This document shows positions 27,623 to 41,501 of a stretch of 64,000 nucleotides of DNA, piece by piece (position 1 is the stretch's first letter; every line of letters starts with the position of its first letter). The notes under the pieces are model-generated. The model worked only from the letters and a program-made list of their open reading frames with translations. It did no database searches and was not told where the DNA came from. Origin of the DNA: Prunella strophiata (lineage: Eukaryota > Chordata > Aves > Passeriformes > Prunellidae); assembly GCA_036583965.1 (NCBI GenBank), contig JAZBQD010000015.1:66184330-66248329 (forward strand), given 5' to 3'. Both the position numbers and the translations under genes were made by a program.

Positions 27623-27748
27623 CTGTCAGATTTGGTCTCCTGAGGTGGTGACAGAGTTGTCCCATAACGAGTAGTGGGTGTCGTAGGGGCACTCACACCA
27701 GCATAAGGTCGTGGAGAGGAGTAAGAGCTGCTGCCATAGCTATTGTAT
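27623..27748 (-). CDS. FHOD3: FHOD3 exon: Ser/Tyr/Pro-rich linker
   Basis: This 126-nt exon (42 codons, phase 2 at both ends) encodes YNSYGSSSYSSPRPYAGVSA, then PTTPTTRYG and SPPQETKSD. It corresponds to the mammalian FHOD3 segment with NSYHSSRP, VPTTPT and VSPPQEA. Joining it directly to exon 47914-48146 gives SERYNSYG, parallel to the mammalian REKYSNFG. This is the evidence that the three exons between are optional. The segment is probably disordered. Confidence 0.94.
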
Positions 27749-30700
27749 CTGAAGAAATGGGAAGAAAAAGAAGGAGAAAGGGAGAGACAGAAAAAATCTG
27801 TCAGCAAACACACATGCAACAGTAAATCCTCTTGTTTACAGGGTGGTAATGACTCCATATCCCAGAATTTTTCAAACATTCACCTTCTGAAAATGTTGCT
27901 TCTATTTCCAAATATGCAACCAGTCATGTACTCTTAATATCAACCATGGTATGAACATACATGATGAATCAGTGAGCTATTCGTAAGGAAAATAATGAGA
28001 GATTTGAATGGTCCTCCCAAGTGACAAGCACAGGAATACTTGAATTACTGCTCAGCTTACTCAGAATTATAAGTTGTTTTGGGAGCTGATATCCAGCCAT
28101 TACAAAAGGGATCAAACCAGCCTAAGACAGCTGTATCCATATCTACTAAAGTTAAGGAAAACGGCAGCACTCCTGAGACATGATCAAACATGGGCATCCA
28201 TGACTTGCAAATGCTTGCATTTTAAATGGAAAAGCAACCACATTCTTTTCAATTAAAGCCAGCAGTATTTTCTTTCCCCTCCCCCAACATAAGTAATAGC
28301 TTATGTGCCATTTCTTTCAATGCCTGTAAAAAATCATCACCATGGTTAAAAAGACATGTCTCCGGAAGCATGGCTTTAGAAATTTCTATCAGCCCTTCTC
28401 TCCATTAAAAATCCCCATAAACTCCCTTCACTTCAATGTGAGCTTGCTGATCAAAGAGAAATTGTTTCCAGCACTCCTGGAATGGTCACCTCCCCAGAGT
28501 CCCTTCTATCAATGTTTTCATCCTGGCTCCTGTACTGAATAGAAAAGGCAGTTGTGTTGCTTTGCTGTGCCTTTTAACCATTGAGCTTAAACAGCATGTC
28601 AAGAAAAGATTCTTGATTTGGGAAAATGCTAATATTTCTCTCTTTAATACTGTTCACAGACAATGCCATTTTCCCACATGGAAAGCATATGGTGCTCTGA
28701 AGATCAGTACACTGCAAGGTGAACTCATCCAAATTTCAAAATTCATTCCAGGAAATAGAGCAACATCATTTTCCTTATTATAATTCAAAAGATATAATAT
28801 ATCCTCCTTCACCATATCTTTTTCTGTTGCTTCTTCCCTCAGCACTCAGTAATTTCACTCAGCAATTTTATTTGAAAAGCCTGGTTGGTTTACTTCAGCT
28901 CCATTTAGCACTCTCCATTTAGCCATGCAAAATTTCATTCAAAGTTTCAAGTTCTTCCTTAGGGTTCAACAGCATTGCTGCCTGCCAAGGCTCACGTTAA
29001 AATCAGAGTAGATTTCAGTTAGATGCTTTTACAATGGAAGGGATCATGCTTTAGAGGACATGTCCTCTTGGACAGCAATTTCAGGTTAATGCTTTAGAAA
29101 ACACCCCCCATCCCTCATCTGTTTTTGAGACACTATACTGACCAGCAACAGGGAAATAATTTTGGAAAAAAATTCTAACATGCATGTTTCTGAGCCACAA
29201 AGGGAATTTTGCAGGAAATAATTGCTGTCCAGGGCTTCTTGCCCTAGAAGAAAACTAACTAGAAACTGGAGAGAGTGGTCCACTGGAGACTGTGTAACTG
29301 GCACAGTGTGGAGCTTCCTTGGTAGCACAGACCTAGCTTGGGTCTTCTCTCTGACAGGCTCAGCCCAGGAAATGTTCTGACTGTGCCTGTACTGAGTGAT
29401 GAGAAAACTCCACTGTCTGATAAGAACTCAGAGCTCATTTGGTATGTTCCTGACACTAGAAACCTCCATTTCCATTTCAATCAACTGCAAGGAGACCTTC
29501 TTATCAACCAATACATGTGCTTTTCTTCTCCTCTGCCTCATGAAAAAGCTGACATAGAGCAGAGCCCTTTTCCAGACCAAGGATTTTCAAGTAAGTCCAA
29601 AGGTAACTCTCATGAAAATGGAGGGCATGCACCTCCTATGGAGTCAGATCTACCACAATTTAAAAAATCAAATTCAGAGGGACTGGTCTGAACTCAACAT
29701 CCTACCAAATTTAGAGGAACACTGAGTTGTTGGAATAGGAGCAAAGGCAAGACCAGAACACTGGGTAAAGTCTGTATGCTGTACACAAAGTTTATCTTCC
29801 TAATCTTCCTCTGGTACTGGCTATTGCTTCTATTTTCCCTTCTTGTCTCATGTACAAGTGTAGATGCAGTAGTCTTATGCAGCAGCATTCACCCTCAAGA
29901 CATTTTCCTTTTTTATGGGCATATTACTGAATAAATTGTGCTGGCTTTGCCCTCCTTTTCCTCCAAATAAACCTGGAACAATCCCCATCCCCACCCCTGA
30001 ACCTCTGTACTAAATGGAAGCAGAAAAGATGGTCAGAGGGAAAAAAAAAAATCACTGCAGAAATACTAAATATTTCAGGAACAGGAGGTATTTAGGAATC
30101 CACTCTCTAAAGTATAACAGCAGCAGCAATGGGAGACCAATAAACGAGTGTGAGAGGTCTAAGGGAAAAATGCAACTATCAAGGAAAATGTGAATTTGGA
30201 GGAATTCCAGTGTTCAAGTTGCAGGTAAAGGACAAATATGTGAACTAAGTCACTTGTCAACAACTACTTGGATTTACAGGCTTTTCAGAAAAATGAAAAA
30301 GGGACAAAACACACCCACCTATTAGGAGAGAAAGATCAAAAATTAAAAGGATCAAAGGAATCAAAACATTTGTTCACATGCAGAAAATCAGGAGTGCTGG
30401 AGAGAGGAAGAAATAAATATGCATGCAATATAAATATACATTTTCAGCCCCTAATTCAAATAACACTGACAACTGCAAGAGATAGCAAAAAATCATCAAT
30501 CTCTTTTCAAGGTGATTCTTTGTCATTGTTTTTAGTGCTACTTACTGTCAATTTCTTTTACTAGAAAACAGATGAGACAAAACAATATTTTTTTGTTTTA
30601 TTTTAGAGGGATGGGATGGGGAAATTAAAGTTAAAAACAGATAAATGCATGAGGAACAAGTAAATTCAACTGATGTTGTGAAGATAAAACTGTCTATTCT

Positions 30701-31231
30701 GAGTGCTATGTTATATTTATAGATCTCCTATTACAAGCATGAGCTGAAATGGCACAGGAGATGGACATGCACTGTAATCAAACAACAAATTTAGGATTTG
30801 GCAGTTCAGCCTTTGAAGCCAGGACTTCACCCCTGAATTTCAAGTGCTGATCTGACCTCTCTTGATTTTATAGCAGAAGAGCCCCATTAATTTTCATGAA
30901 AACATATCTGCAAATTGAATTGTTGTAAATGAGAGCAAAATGGTGCTCCTTTCTGTGATCTCCCAAACCATGGGTTATTTATCCACTGCTGTATAGAGGA
31001 GCCCAGGATATTTATTAACTACAGACCTGGAAGAAGAGTAGTGATGTCAGCAAAGGCAAGGGGAAAATATCAATTCAAAATATAGGCTTACAGGCTTACT
31101 AAAGTTAAGAACAGGCTTACAGCATGTTCTGGAAATAATACAACACATAGAGTAGCATTACTAGCACTTTAAAATTCTTGAAAGGTTTTATTCATTTATC
31201 TAAAAATTATTGTTAGCTATATAAAATCTAC
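27749..31231 (-). other. FHOD3: FHOD3 intron (3.5 kb)
   Basis: Intron with donor GTAGAT and acceptor TTCTTCAG. Several short reading frames (for example 29338-29691) have no splice context or recognisable domain. No repeats of note. Confidence 0.8.
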
Positions 31232-31609
31232 CTGTTTTCCCTCATCATTTCTGCTTCCTTCTCTTTCACAGATGCTGGCGAGTCTTCAAAGTCATATGAG
31301 AAGAGGTGAAAAGGAGTGTGTGGTACATAAGGTAGTTTCTCCACTGTTGGAGATGCCTTTGGAGTAATGGATGCTGAGGAATTTTGGGGAGAGCTCAGCA
31401 ATGCTGTTGCAGGTGAAGATGATGATGAAAGGACAGAATTATGATGAGAGACAGATGAGTCAGGCACAGAAGAGGAGTTGCTAGAAAAGCTCTTTGCTCT
31501 AGAGCAGGTGAGAGGCCTCTCAGCTGGAGAAATGGCACTGGAGACAGCTGAAGAGTCAGAACACTGTGAAAAGCTTTCCTTCACAGCCTCATGCCCATCT
31601 GGAACCTCA
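31232..31609 (-). CDS. FHOD3: FHOD3 large Ser-rich cassette exon
   Basis: This 378-nt exon (126 codons, phase 2 at both ends) encodes an open frame starting SEVPDGHEAVKESFSQCSDS. A long Ser-rich stretch (SSNSSSVPDSSVSHHN and others) follows, then the more conserved-looking segment YVPHTPFHLFSYDFEDSPAS and a charged end, EAEMMREN. The acceptor CTCCTGCAG and the donor GTAGAT are good. It is probably disordered and resembles the extra region of long FHOD3 isoforms. Skipping it keeps the frame. I do not know a specific partner for it. Confidence 0.85.
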
Positions 31610-32042
31610 CTGCAGGAGGAAAAAATCATTAGAAAGGGAAGCGGAGAGAAAAATGGGGCAAAGGGAGACCACAGATAGTATCACTTGCACAGAAAAAAAA
31701 AATGAAGAAGAGTCAGACAAAAACTTCCAAAATTTAGACAATATCATCACATCTTTTTAAATAAAGAGAACTCACATCTTTGTATCTCAGTGGGATTCTT
31801 CTTGCAGTTGGAAATACTGGGGAAAAGAAGCAACTCATTCTAAAGGAAATGAGGGGATTTAACCCATAGGCTTCAGAACTAATTCTCATGAGCCTTTTCA
31901 CACCTATTTTTGGAACAATTTTCATATATTTCAAGTTAGGTTGTAAAGATTGTCAGAGCAGTACAAAGCAGACTAAGCACACTGGAAAATACTCCATGGA
32001 GTACAGATGCTTCAAGATACAGTCTGCAGGACTGCTTCTCCA

Positions 32043-32073
32043 AGTCCAGATATCTTATATAGATATCTGGACT
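32043..32073. repeat. Perfect hairpin, 13-bp arms with 5-nt loop
   Basis: AGTCCAGATATCT and AGATATCTGGACT are exact reverse complements separated by TATAT. The stem would form in either transcript. It is about 430 nt from the acceptor of exon 31232-31609 and has no recognised function. Confidence 0.9.
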
Positions 32074-33318
32074 ATCTGATCTCTGACTATCATCCTCCCT
32101 GGGAATCTGATCTTTTTACTAAAAATGTTCATCCAACAAAGATGAAAATAAAAAAGTACTCGATTAGCAGTTTTCTTTAAAAATTCAAGTTCAGAATTAT
32201 CTCAAAAGCAACACCTTACCAGATATTTTTCTAGGTATGAAGGCATTAATTTCTAATTTCTCTGAGCGTCAGCATTTCATGCTGGTCTTTCATAGAGACT
32301 TGCAGAGTTTGCACCAAAGAAAACAGAAAACACATCTGCTTTGCTCTAATGAAGGCAGATGTTGGTGAGTGACAGAAGGCACAAAGCAGGTGAAAAGCCA
32401 TGGGATCTGCACGCCAGGGTGTCTGTTTTCACTAGTACCTCCAGCATAAACACTGTGCATGGGATTTGGGCTGGATCATTGATGTGGCTGATTTTGTTCT
32501 CCCAAGACCACTGCTGCAATCCCCCAACCAGCATGGAAGGCACAGTCCTTATTTGAGGACTGTGGGCTTGGCACAGCATAGGCAACAAAACCACAATTTG
32601 TGTTAGATATATTGGGATCCTATGTAGTTAATCATCAGGTGTATACCAGGTAATTGTTCTCACAATGGAAAATCTGGAAACCTTCATCTATTGCATCTGC
32701 TATGCTTGACAGGAGACACTGAAAGCAGGCCAGTCCTACCTGTCAGCATCTAACACAAATAGCTATGTTACAGATAATTTTTTTATGCTACAGAGACAGT
32801 GAAAGAAGGTACTTAGGAAAGTCATGGGAATATCACCCAGTTATCTTAAAGAGAAAATTATCTTAAAAAGACCAGTGACCTAAAACACATTATGCTTTTC
32901 ACATTTCTTAATGAGGCTCTTCCTCACTTTTTAAAACAGTATTTTAGTACACTCATGAGATTTACCAGTAACTTGTGTCTTAGCTTTGACTTTTAAGAAT
33001 CAGATTTGAGGAAATTATCACTTATTTTGAAGTTTCAAGCAGCCATTGGCAAGATTTGCAGACTGGAAGATAATAATAACAAAAGTACAGTATTTTCTTT
33101 GGAATTCACACATTAAGCAGTTTCCTTTCTTCCTTCTCTGCTGTACAGCGTCTGCATGAATGTGGTTTATGTAAAAAAAAAATAAATAAAAAATTCCAAT
33201 CTCATTTGCTGACTTGCAAAGCCAAATAATTTAACCTAAATCAAATGGCTGTCTGGAACAAAAAATGTATTTTCTTGCTTTCAGTTTATTAGGATCAAGT
33301 TGCCAAATGCCAAACACA

Positions 33319-33545
33319 CATATATATATATATATATCTCAGAAATAAGTGGAAATTTTTTACACAAGAGCATTGATAGGTGATGAAGAATATTGATTGG
33401 TGATTTGCTTATATCTGTATATACACAGATGGGCAGGCATTTATAAAATATTATATATAAATATGTAGGTGTGTATATAGATACATTAGATATATATATA
33501 TACATTATATATATATATGTAGGTATATATATATACACATTATAC
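33319..33545. repeat. AT-rich (TA)n / (TATG)n low-complexity region
   Basis: Runs of alternating TA occur at about 33321-33337, 33490-33500, 33507-33518 and 33525-33535, separated by related TATG/TGTA sequence and some unique bases. Reading frames through it encode only Tyr/Ile repeats and are not genes. Confidence 0.9.
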
Positions 33546-34071
33546 ACATGTATATCAGTTTTGCCTCAAAGTAGTTCTTTGCTATTAAAACATGAACAAA
33601 ACTTATACGGAATCTAAGGCAGAATTCAAAAATGTCAATTTACTGCATAGGAACAGATATTCCTAATTAGGTAGTATTATGAAGATAGGGATGAAAACCT
33701 AAGAAATCAAGCAATATCCTTAGCTAAGCATTGTAGTGTTTCATCATTGCCTTAACTAAGAAGTTAAACCAAACCATGCTTAAAGTTATGCTTTTCACTA
33801 AAGCTTTTAGGATTTGTGAGCATTACCTAAAGGGAGTGAGTGCAGACAGTTCATAGTGCACTGAATCTCTATAAATGAATGTTTCCATCAGCACTGCCAC
33901 CCCCCAGCCCCTTCCCCAAAGCTTTTAAATGCAAAATTATTTCTGTGCGGGGTGGCTTTAACAGGTGATCAAGGAATGTGAGTGAAAAGGTGGATGCCGC
34001 TGCACACTGTGCTGGTGAGTTCATGCCAGAGCCTGAATAAAAGGTGGAGGGACAATTCTGAATCCTGGTAC

Positions 34072-34170
34072 CTGGCTTTGACCTGCCTATTGGTCTCTTC
34101 CTCCCCCTCATCCTCAGTATTGGGCTCTGTGACTGGCTGTTCTTCTTCCTCCTCTTCATACTCGTCCTCT
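34072..34170 (-). CDS. FHOD3: FHOD3 cassette exon, highly acidic
   Basis: This 99-nt exon is phase 2 at both ends. It encodes EDEYEEEEEEQPVTEPNTED followed by EGEEETNRQVKA, so about half its residues are Asp or Glu. The acceptor is ACCTCAG and the donor GTACCA. It lies between two other phase-2 cassettes. The NTEDEGEEE segment offers Thr followed by acids, a casein-kinase-2-like context (inference). It can be included or skipped without changing frame. Assignment rests on phase, splice sites and position in the FHOD3 series. Confidence 0.82.
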
Positions 34171-35982
34171 CTGAGGTCAGACCAAGGAAAGAGGCATGCA
34201 GTGGGATGGAAAGAAAGAAGGTGGAAGAGAAAACAACATGAGTCCCCAGGAAAAGAAATGCAATGAAGTTAGAAATGGAAGGAAGAGACTGATGAAGAGG
34301 GAGTTATGGTAGCAACCTAAAACTTCCTGCTAAGTATGTGTTTGCACAAGGGTAGGTACCAATATAAAACTGCTATGCTCTCCCATATTTAAATTTTTTG
34401 CTATTATTTTAAGATTCAAAGCTGCCATTGATTTTTCTTGAGCTTTACTTTCCATTTGCAGATGCCCTACCTGCAGAGGCATTAATGGAAAGCATTCATG
34501 ACAATAGCAATGTTCAACTCATTAGTCATTAAGTTGTGTCTTTTTGGCCTAAAGGACAGTACACGCTGTGCTGGCATGGGACAGCTTCCTAAATTAACCC
34601 AAATAAAACATTCCTGCTAAGTAACCAATAGCTCAACTGGAAAACAGAACAAGGTGAACCACTGAGTTAGAAATAACAGAGACCAAATCAGTTCAGGACT
34701 ATTAGCAAATAGCAATATTTAAGTTATCAGATGCCAGTACATGAATTATTTCAGTAGAGTCATTACTATGGTCAAAGCAGGCTTCAGTTCAGCAGTAATT
34801 CTGGCAGAAGAGAAGTGTAAGTCATGCATAAAGCCTCCATAAACTACAAACCACACAAGTAAAATAGGAAAGCTATATTAAACATAATGAAAAAGCTACA
34901 CTGTCTGCCTCCCATCCCTCATATCTATGCTTTTCACCTTCCCAAACCAACACAGTCATGGAAGATGCATTTGCAGTTGATACAGTTCTCCACTTGATTT
35001 AATGATGTATATACCATTAGGTTATGCTGCATGCAAAAAGAAAAACATACAATCAGTAATGAAGCTTGTAAGACACTTCTATTCCTTGAATTTTCCTGAA
35101 AGCTTGTTTTCCTTCCTCTGATTCTGAAGGGATGCTCTACAGCTTTTTCCATTCAGAATTAGTTTCCATGTTATAAGAATAATGAGTATTTACAGTGTGA
35201 GATCATGAACTCATTGAGTGCAATGCAGAGGGTCAATCCAAAATTTGTTGCATATATAAGGAGTCAGTTACAGAATAACCAGGCAAATGGCAGCACCTGG
35301 AACTTTTCCAATACTCTGGCAAACATTTACAGAGTAAACACTTTCAACCATTCCTGAAGTGGCTTAGTGACAGAACCATCTCAGTGTCATCTTGTCATCT
35401 CCCTGTCCTGCCCACAAGTATATACCTCCTTTACACAGACACCTCTTAACTTTCACACATTTACTCATTTACTGGAAAAAAAGAAAAGAAAGAGTTGAAC
35501 CAGGGAGCATTCATGTAATACCTTCTTACAAGCTCAAGCTCTGCTATTTCCTATGAAGGGAAACTTCTGTATCTGCTTGTCCTACAGCACTCAGATTTAA
35601 GAAATAACTCATGAAGCTCTGTGGGAGCATGGTTGTCTGTTTAGAGCACAATGCATCCTATAATGCTGGCAGCACAGCTATTGCTTGTATGAACAAGAGT
35701 ATCCCCATTATTGCCGTGTTTAAAGCTCCCACCAGGATTCCACACTGGTGATGTCAAAATTTCCCCTCTCCTCAAAATTGTCTCAAAATACCAAAAATAA
35801 TTTGTGAAATACTCATTTGATATGGTGGATCTTATAAATTTGAAAGAGTTCTTTGAGAATTTATTCCACCTTATGAGGCCATGGCTAAAACAACAGGAGT
35901 TTACACAGCATGGAGAAAGGAGTTGAAAAAAAATTTTAGAGATTCCAGAGTGATCATTCTTCTGTCAGGCCAATGACTCCTT

Positions 35983-36297
35983 CCTCAAGGGTCCTTGAGT
36001 TCTAGGTCAAAATCTTAGAAGAAGCTTTGATTGGAAAGCTCTTTTCCTTCGCTAATATTAAGTGTAGGAGGGCAGCAACTACATGGCAAGTCGTTAGAAA
36101 AGTGTCCTAGGTTACAATGTTAAGATGTACCCAAAAAGTCCTCAAGGGTCCTTGAGTTCTAGGTCAAAATCTTAGAAGAAGCTTTGATTGGAAAGCTCTT
36201 TTCCTTCGCTAATATTAAAGTGTAGGAGGGCAGCAACTACATGGCAAGTGGTTAGAAAAGTGTCCTAGGTTACAATGTTAAGATGTACCCAAAAAGT
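35983..36297. repeat. 157-bp tandem duplication overlapping the LTR edge
   Basis: Two head-to-tail copies, 35983-36139 and 36140-36297, begin 'cctcaagggtccttgagttc' and end 'gtacccaaaaagt'. They differ by about two changes (C/G in 'caagtcgtt/caagtggtt' and one inserted A). Each copy carries about 120 bp of unique flank plus the first 37 bp of the LTR, including the AAAAG target site. The duplication therefore occurred after LTR insertion. Confidence 0.95.
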
Positions 36298-36762
36298 AAG
36301 TATGCTATCACCATCTCCATGTACTGTTAAAACTAGGAGGGGCAGTGTTTTCCTTATCTCCTTCCTCCGGACTATCTCCTGTTAATGGCTCTGTTAATGG
36401 CCCATCAATGCCTTCTCACATCACTCATAGAATGACCTCGTTCCACTGTGAGATGCTCCGCCCAAGGGGAGGAACCAAGCATCCCCATATGGATATAATC
36501 TGGAATTTAGACAGAACAGCAGCCTTACCCACTGGCTTCCAAAGGATAAAAGCTACCAGACCTTTCTGCAGGATCACTACTTCAACAGAGATCACTTCAT
36601 CTGGACTACTACCATCACCCCAACTAGGTGGGGTACCAGATTGTATTCTGACTCTGTCAGTGGTTTTCTTTTGTACAATTGCATGTATTTTATTTTAGTT
36701 TTTTATTAAATTGTATTTCTGACTTGGAGTCTATCACTGGTTTTACTTTCAAACTAGGCACA
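36261..36762 (+). mobile_element. Solo LTR of an endogenous retrovirus (ERVL-like)
   Basis: A 502-bp element begins TGTCCTAGG and ends GGCACA (TG...CA), flanked by identical 5-bp sequences AAAAG at 36256-36260 and 36763-36767. It has a TATA-like GATATAA at 36492-36498 and an ATTAAA polyadenylation-type signal at 36705-36710 near its 3' end, which sets the plus orientation, antisense to FHOD3. The body resembles LTRs I recall from passerine genomes. No retroviral coding sequence adjoins it, so it is a solo LTR left by recombination. Family assignment is tentative; a 5-bp target duplication fits ERVL-like or some other ERV classes. Confidence 0.78.
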
Positions 36763-37766
36763 AAAAGCCAGAGGAAGGATCTGGTTCTGTGTGACTTGGT
36801 AGCAGAGATGATCAGTGTGCACAGAGGCAGGCACACCCTCCAATCTGGGGAGCCAATGTGCTCAAGAGAAACTTGCACAAAGGTAGTAAGTGAATTGCAT
36901 AGGGAAGATGCTCAACACTCTTTCAGCAACTAAACTCACAGTTTCAGAGTCCTTGAGTATCCCCAGAAGGGGGATCAGATCAGAGGAGAGGGGTAAGCTC
37001 ACAGGCAGGAATGATGTGTGCTCTTCTTTTAAAAAAGCAACAGTGGCAGTCATTTCAGTCTTGTCAGAGGACAGATACTCTGTCCAATAAAACAGGTAGT
37101 ACCTGCTAACTAAATCTTTCCTAAGGGTAGAAAAGGAAAATTTCCTTGTGAATATTTATCAAAATGGGAAAACACTAACTAGAGTCAGAGGCTCAAACAC
37201 AACAGCAGACAGGTTTGTGAACTCATGTGAACTGTTCAGTTATGTGCTCATTTTTGTGGAGAAGGGATGGTGTGGAAAAGCTCATTGTCCCTCTCACATA
37301 CAGATGCAAATTTGGAGTCAATGCAATAGTGGAATTAAATTAAGAAAAAAGGACTCATAGGGAGGTTTCCAATTAAATGAGGCTGCAGAAACCAGCAAGG
37401 TTTTTAGTAGTGCAGAGGAATCTATCCCATTTACAAAAGGCAAATATTTATCCAGTGTCAGGGAGGAAGGCCTTCGGCTAATGCTGAAGGATCAGATATA
37501 TTCAGCTAACCTTAAGGCTTTTCCTGGGTTACTTCAGTTCCATGATAAAAGTACCACGTTAGAAATATTTAAACAAAAACTTTATAGCACTGAAAACAAA
37601 TTTCAAAACCATCACTGTTTATTTTCATCTTTAAAATGGATTACTGCTACAGGCTAAAAGCCCTAAACAAATAAATGAACACCCCCTCCCAAATCTTTTT
37701 AAGGTGTATCATTGGTCATGTCAATTAACAAACATCTTCTAGAGCACAGGTTTTGCTCAGTTGTTT

Positions 37767-38769
<1,003 letters not shown>

Positions 38770-39295
38770 CATTAAACTTGCTCTCTATCCCACTGGACCC
38801 TGGAGCTGAGCAATGTGTACAAGGTTTTGTGTAGTCTCTGTCTTCTCCATGCTCTTCCTAATCTCTTTCCAGAGTTTTAACAAAGGCAGCTTGGAAGAAC
38901 TTAGAATTCCTTTCTAGCTCATAGCCCAGAAACACAAGTTTCTCACTACTCACCTCCAAAAAAACTCAAAGGTAGAGCTAAAGGAAATATCAAAGGCTGT
39001 GCTGAGGGAACAAAAAATGCCCCAACAAACAAACAACCCCAACCAAACCAAACAAAAACCCACACCAACAAAATAGGCGTGAGCCCAGAAACACATTCTG
39101 CTTTGCTTGGTATCAAAGGAAATTTTGAAAAGGTAAGATATGCTTCAAATCATTTTAATTCAGAATGAATTTAACCAGTAATGAACCAGAATATAGAACA
39201 ATAGAAAAAATTATCATCTTGCCATAATTAGGCTACCAAGGCTTTGGTCAGCACATACAATGCACATAGAAATTAACTCATGAGATATAGCAGAC

Positions 39296-39345
39296 AGATG
39301 ATCTTTAGGTCCCTTCCAACACCAACCATTTTCTGATTCTATGAC
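39296..39345 (+). mobile_element. CR1 3'-terminal fragment
   Basis: A fragment of about 50 bp reads 'gatctttaggtcccttccaa' and ends 'tgattctatgac', matching the 3' end of CR1 LINEs, including the ATTCTATG-type terminal motif. It lies antisense to FHOD3. It is a severely 5'-truncated insertion. Confidence 0.85.
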
Positions 39346-41501
39346 CAGGACTACAAGTCACATTCAGTGAAATAAGACCACCATTACCCATTATTTACAC
39401 AATATTATTTTAGATTAAAGAATACAGCTGATCTCACAAATTTTCCTTTCAAGGTTGTTTTCCACCCTCCCTCCTGCAAATCCCTGACCTGCTTTACCTC
39501 TTGCACAGCTGCATCCCTAAAGTCCAAGTGAACAAAGAGGAACTGAAAAATGTTCCATCAAGGAAAGACATTTGTAAGTCACAGTGGATGTAATTTTATG
39601 TTCTCTTGCCATTGCTTGCCATTTTCTTCAATTTATGAGTTCAATTCCACTGTTATAGCTTAGATGGCACAATTCATAGCCAAATTTCTAAATCCTCGTA
39701 AAATAAACAAATACTTTGTTACACTTCTGCTGCTTCTTCCTTTCTTCTATCCTAGCTGCCAAAACAGATTCAGCTAGTCCTTTAAGTGAAAGTTAAAAGT
39801 GTTAATAATTTAAATTCAACATTGGTAAGTCTGTATAAAGATATGGCAATACTCTTTCCTCCTCCATTAAAAATAAAACTAAAGAAAACACCTATTAACC
39901 CCACTACCTATTTCTATTCCATTGCAGTTGGTGCAATTATGTGAAGATGAAATGACATGAAATTGTATGATGACCATGTACTTACAAAGCCTCAAAATTT
40001 GGCCTTCTGCATTCAGGAAGACTAAGGTGACTAATTACAAAGGTCAAAAGGAAAATGATCCTGGTATTTCTGCTCTAAATAAAGAAAACAGTTCAGACAA
40101 AAAGGTGAGGAAATGTCAAATGCTGTGAAGTACATGCACTCAATATGCCTTCATATCTGTCTTTTATCTTTAGGTTCCTGTTACTTTTTTATCCCTAAAT
40201 TATGATCAGCAACAGCTTTTCACACCTAAATAATACCTAGGCAAAGCCTCCAGACTTGTTTAACCACTGCAAGTTGGTTTATATAGGACACATCAAAGCA
40301 GAGCAAGACAGCAGAGCATTGCTTAAGATACTTGCGAAGACTTCAAGAGTCACAACCCTCTGATCATTGAACAGCATTTCTGTTTTTACATTTCTAACAG
40401 CAGAGAGGTAAAGAAACAGAATAATGATGTGGATAGACTTTTGGAGTAATATATACTGAAACATGCACAGAAAGAGAGAAGAAATGTTACATTCAGAGCT
40501 TGGAAGAGCATATTGGTTAACACTTGAAGGCTACTCTTATTGACCCTTCAAAGGCAAATGGCATCCTACCAAGCTGCTGTCTTGTTTCCACTCCCCCATG
40601 TGTAAATAACCTTTCCTGTTCTCAGAGGATCATATTTACAAACACTGGGAACACACTGGAGAGGTGAACTCTCTAAGGCACTGTACACTCCAGTGCATAA
40701 GACACTACCATACAGATCTAGAGAAATGCATTCATGCCCTGGTCTGGCATTACATTTCCTCTGGTAGCTCATGAAAGCTAAATACAGAGCGGAAAAAAAC
40801 CAAAGTAAAATAATTAGGCTAAGACATGCTGTGATTTCATTTGCCATGCAGCTATAATCTATTTAAACTTCAGTGCTTTCTTGACTCCTCCTGATGTTCA
40901 AAAATAGGAAAATCTACCACTGCCTTTACAGCAAAGTGCACTGCTGTTAACTGGACTCGGCATGTATACCAAGCATAAAACATTTCCTTTCAAGTGAGAC
41001 GTGCAGTCAGAAAATAGTATCCCGATAGAAAACCTGACACACTTAACAGAGATGTCTTAATTCATAAAAAAAGAGCTGATATCAACTTGAAACAGTAATT
41101 GGACTTGGATCTGAGATACTCATCAGGTTATAAATTTTAAATTTTTGTGTTATTATTACTTATTGGGTCAATCCCTATCTGTACATCCATGCAGTCCTTT
41201 TTTACAGTATGGCTTAAAATTTTTCTTCTTATTCTAATTTATGTCTCTTCCTCTACTGCATTCCTTATGGGAGCTTCCAAGATATTCATACAAAGAGTAA
41301 GATTACAAATTTCACACATTTAGATTTCTTCTTTAGAAAATGTTTGACTTAACGCTTCAAATCCTACCTGCACAGGAGAAACTACTGTGTTCTCCGGCTC
41401 CAAACCTAAAATAGCAGGTTACATTTTATATGATATTGTTGTCAAAGACTAATAAAGATCTGATGCTACAAACAGACACTACCTTGGCTACCTTACCAAG
41501 C

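Larger units (their letters stand above)
31610..34071 (-). other. FHOD3: FHOD3 intron (2.5 kb)
   Basis: Intron between the two cassette exons. It contains TA-rich microsatellite sequence at about 33319-33545 and a perfect 13-bp-arm hairpin at 32043-32073. No gene or transposon is recognised. Confidence 0.8.

Noticed and set aside
33281..33547. Tyr/Ile-rich minus-strand reading frame
   Set aside because: It is a translation of the TA-rich low-complexity region, without splice sites fitting FHOD3.
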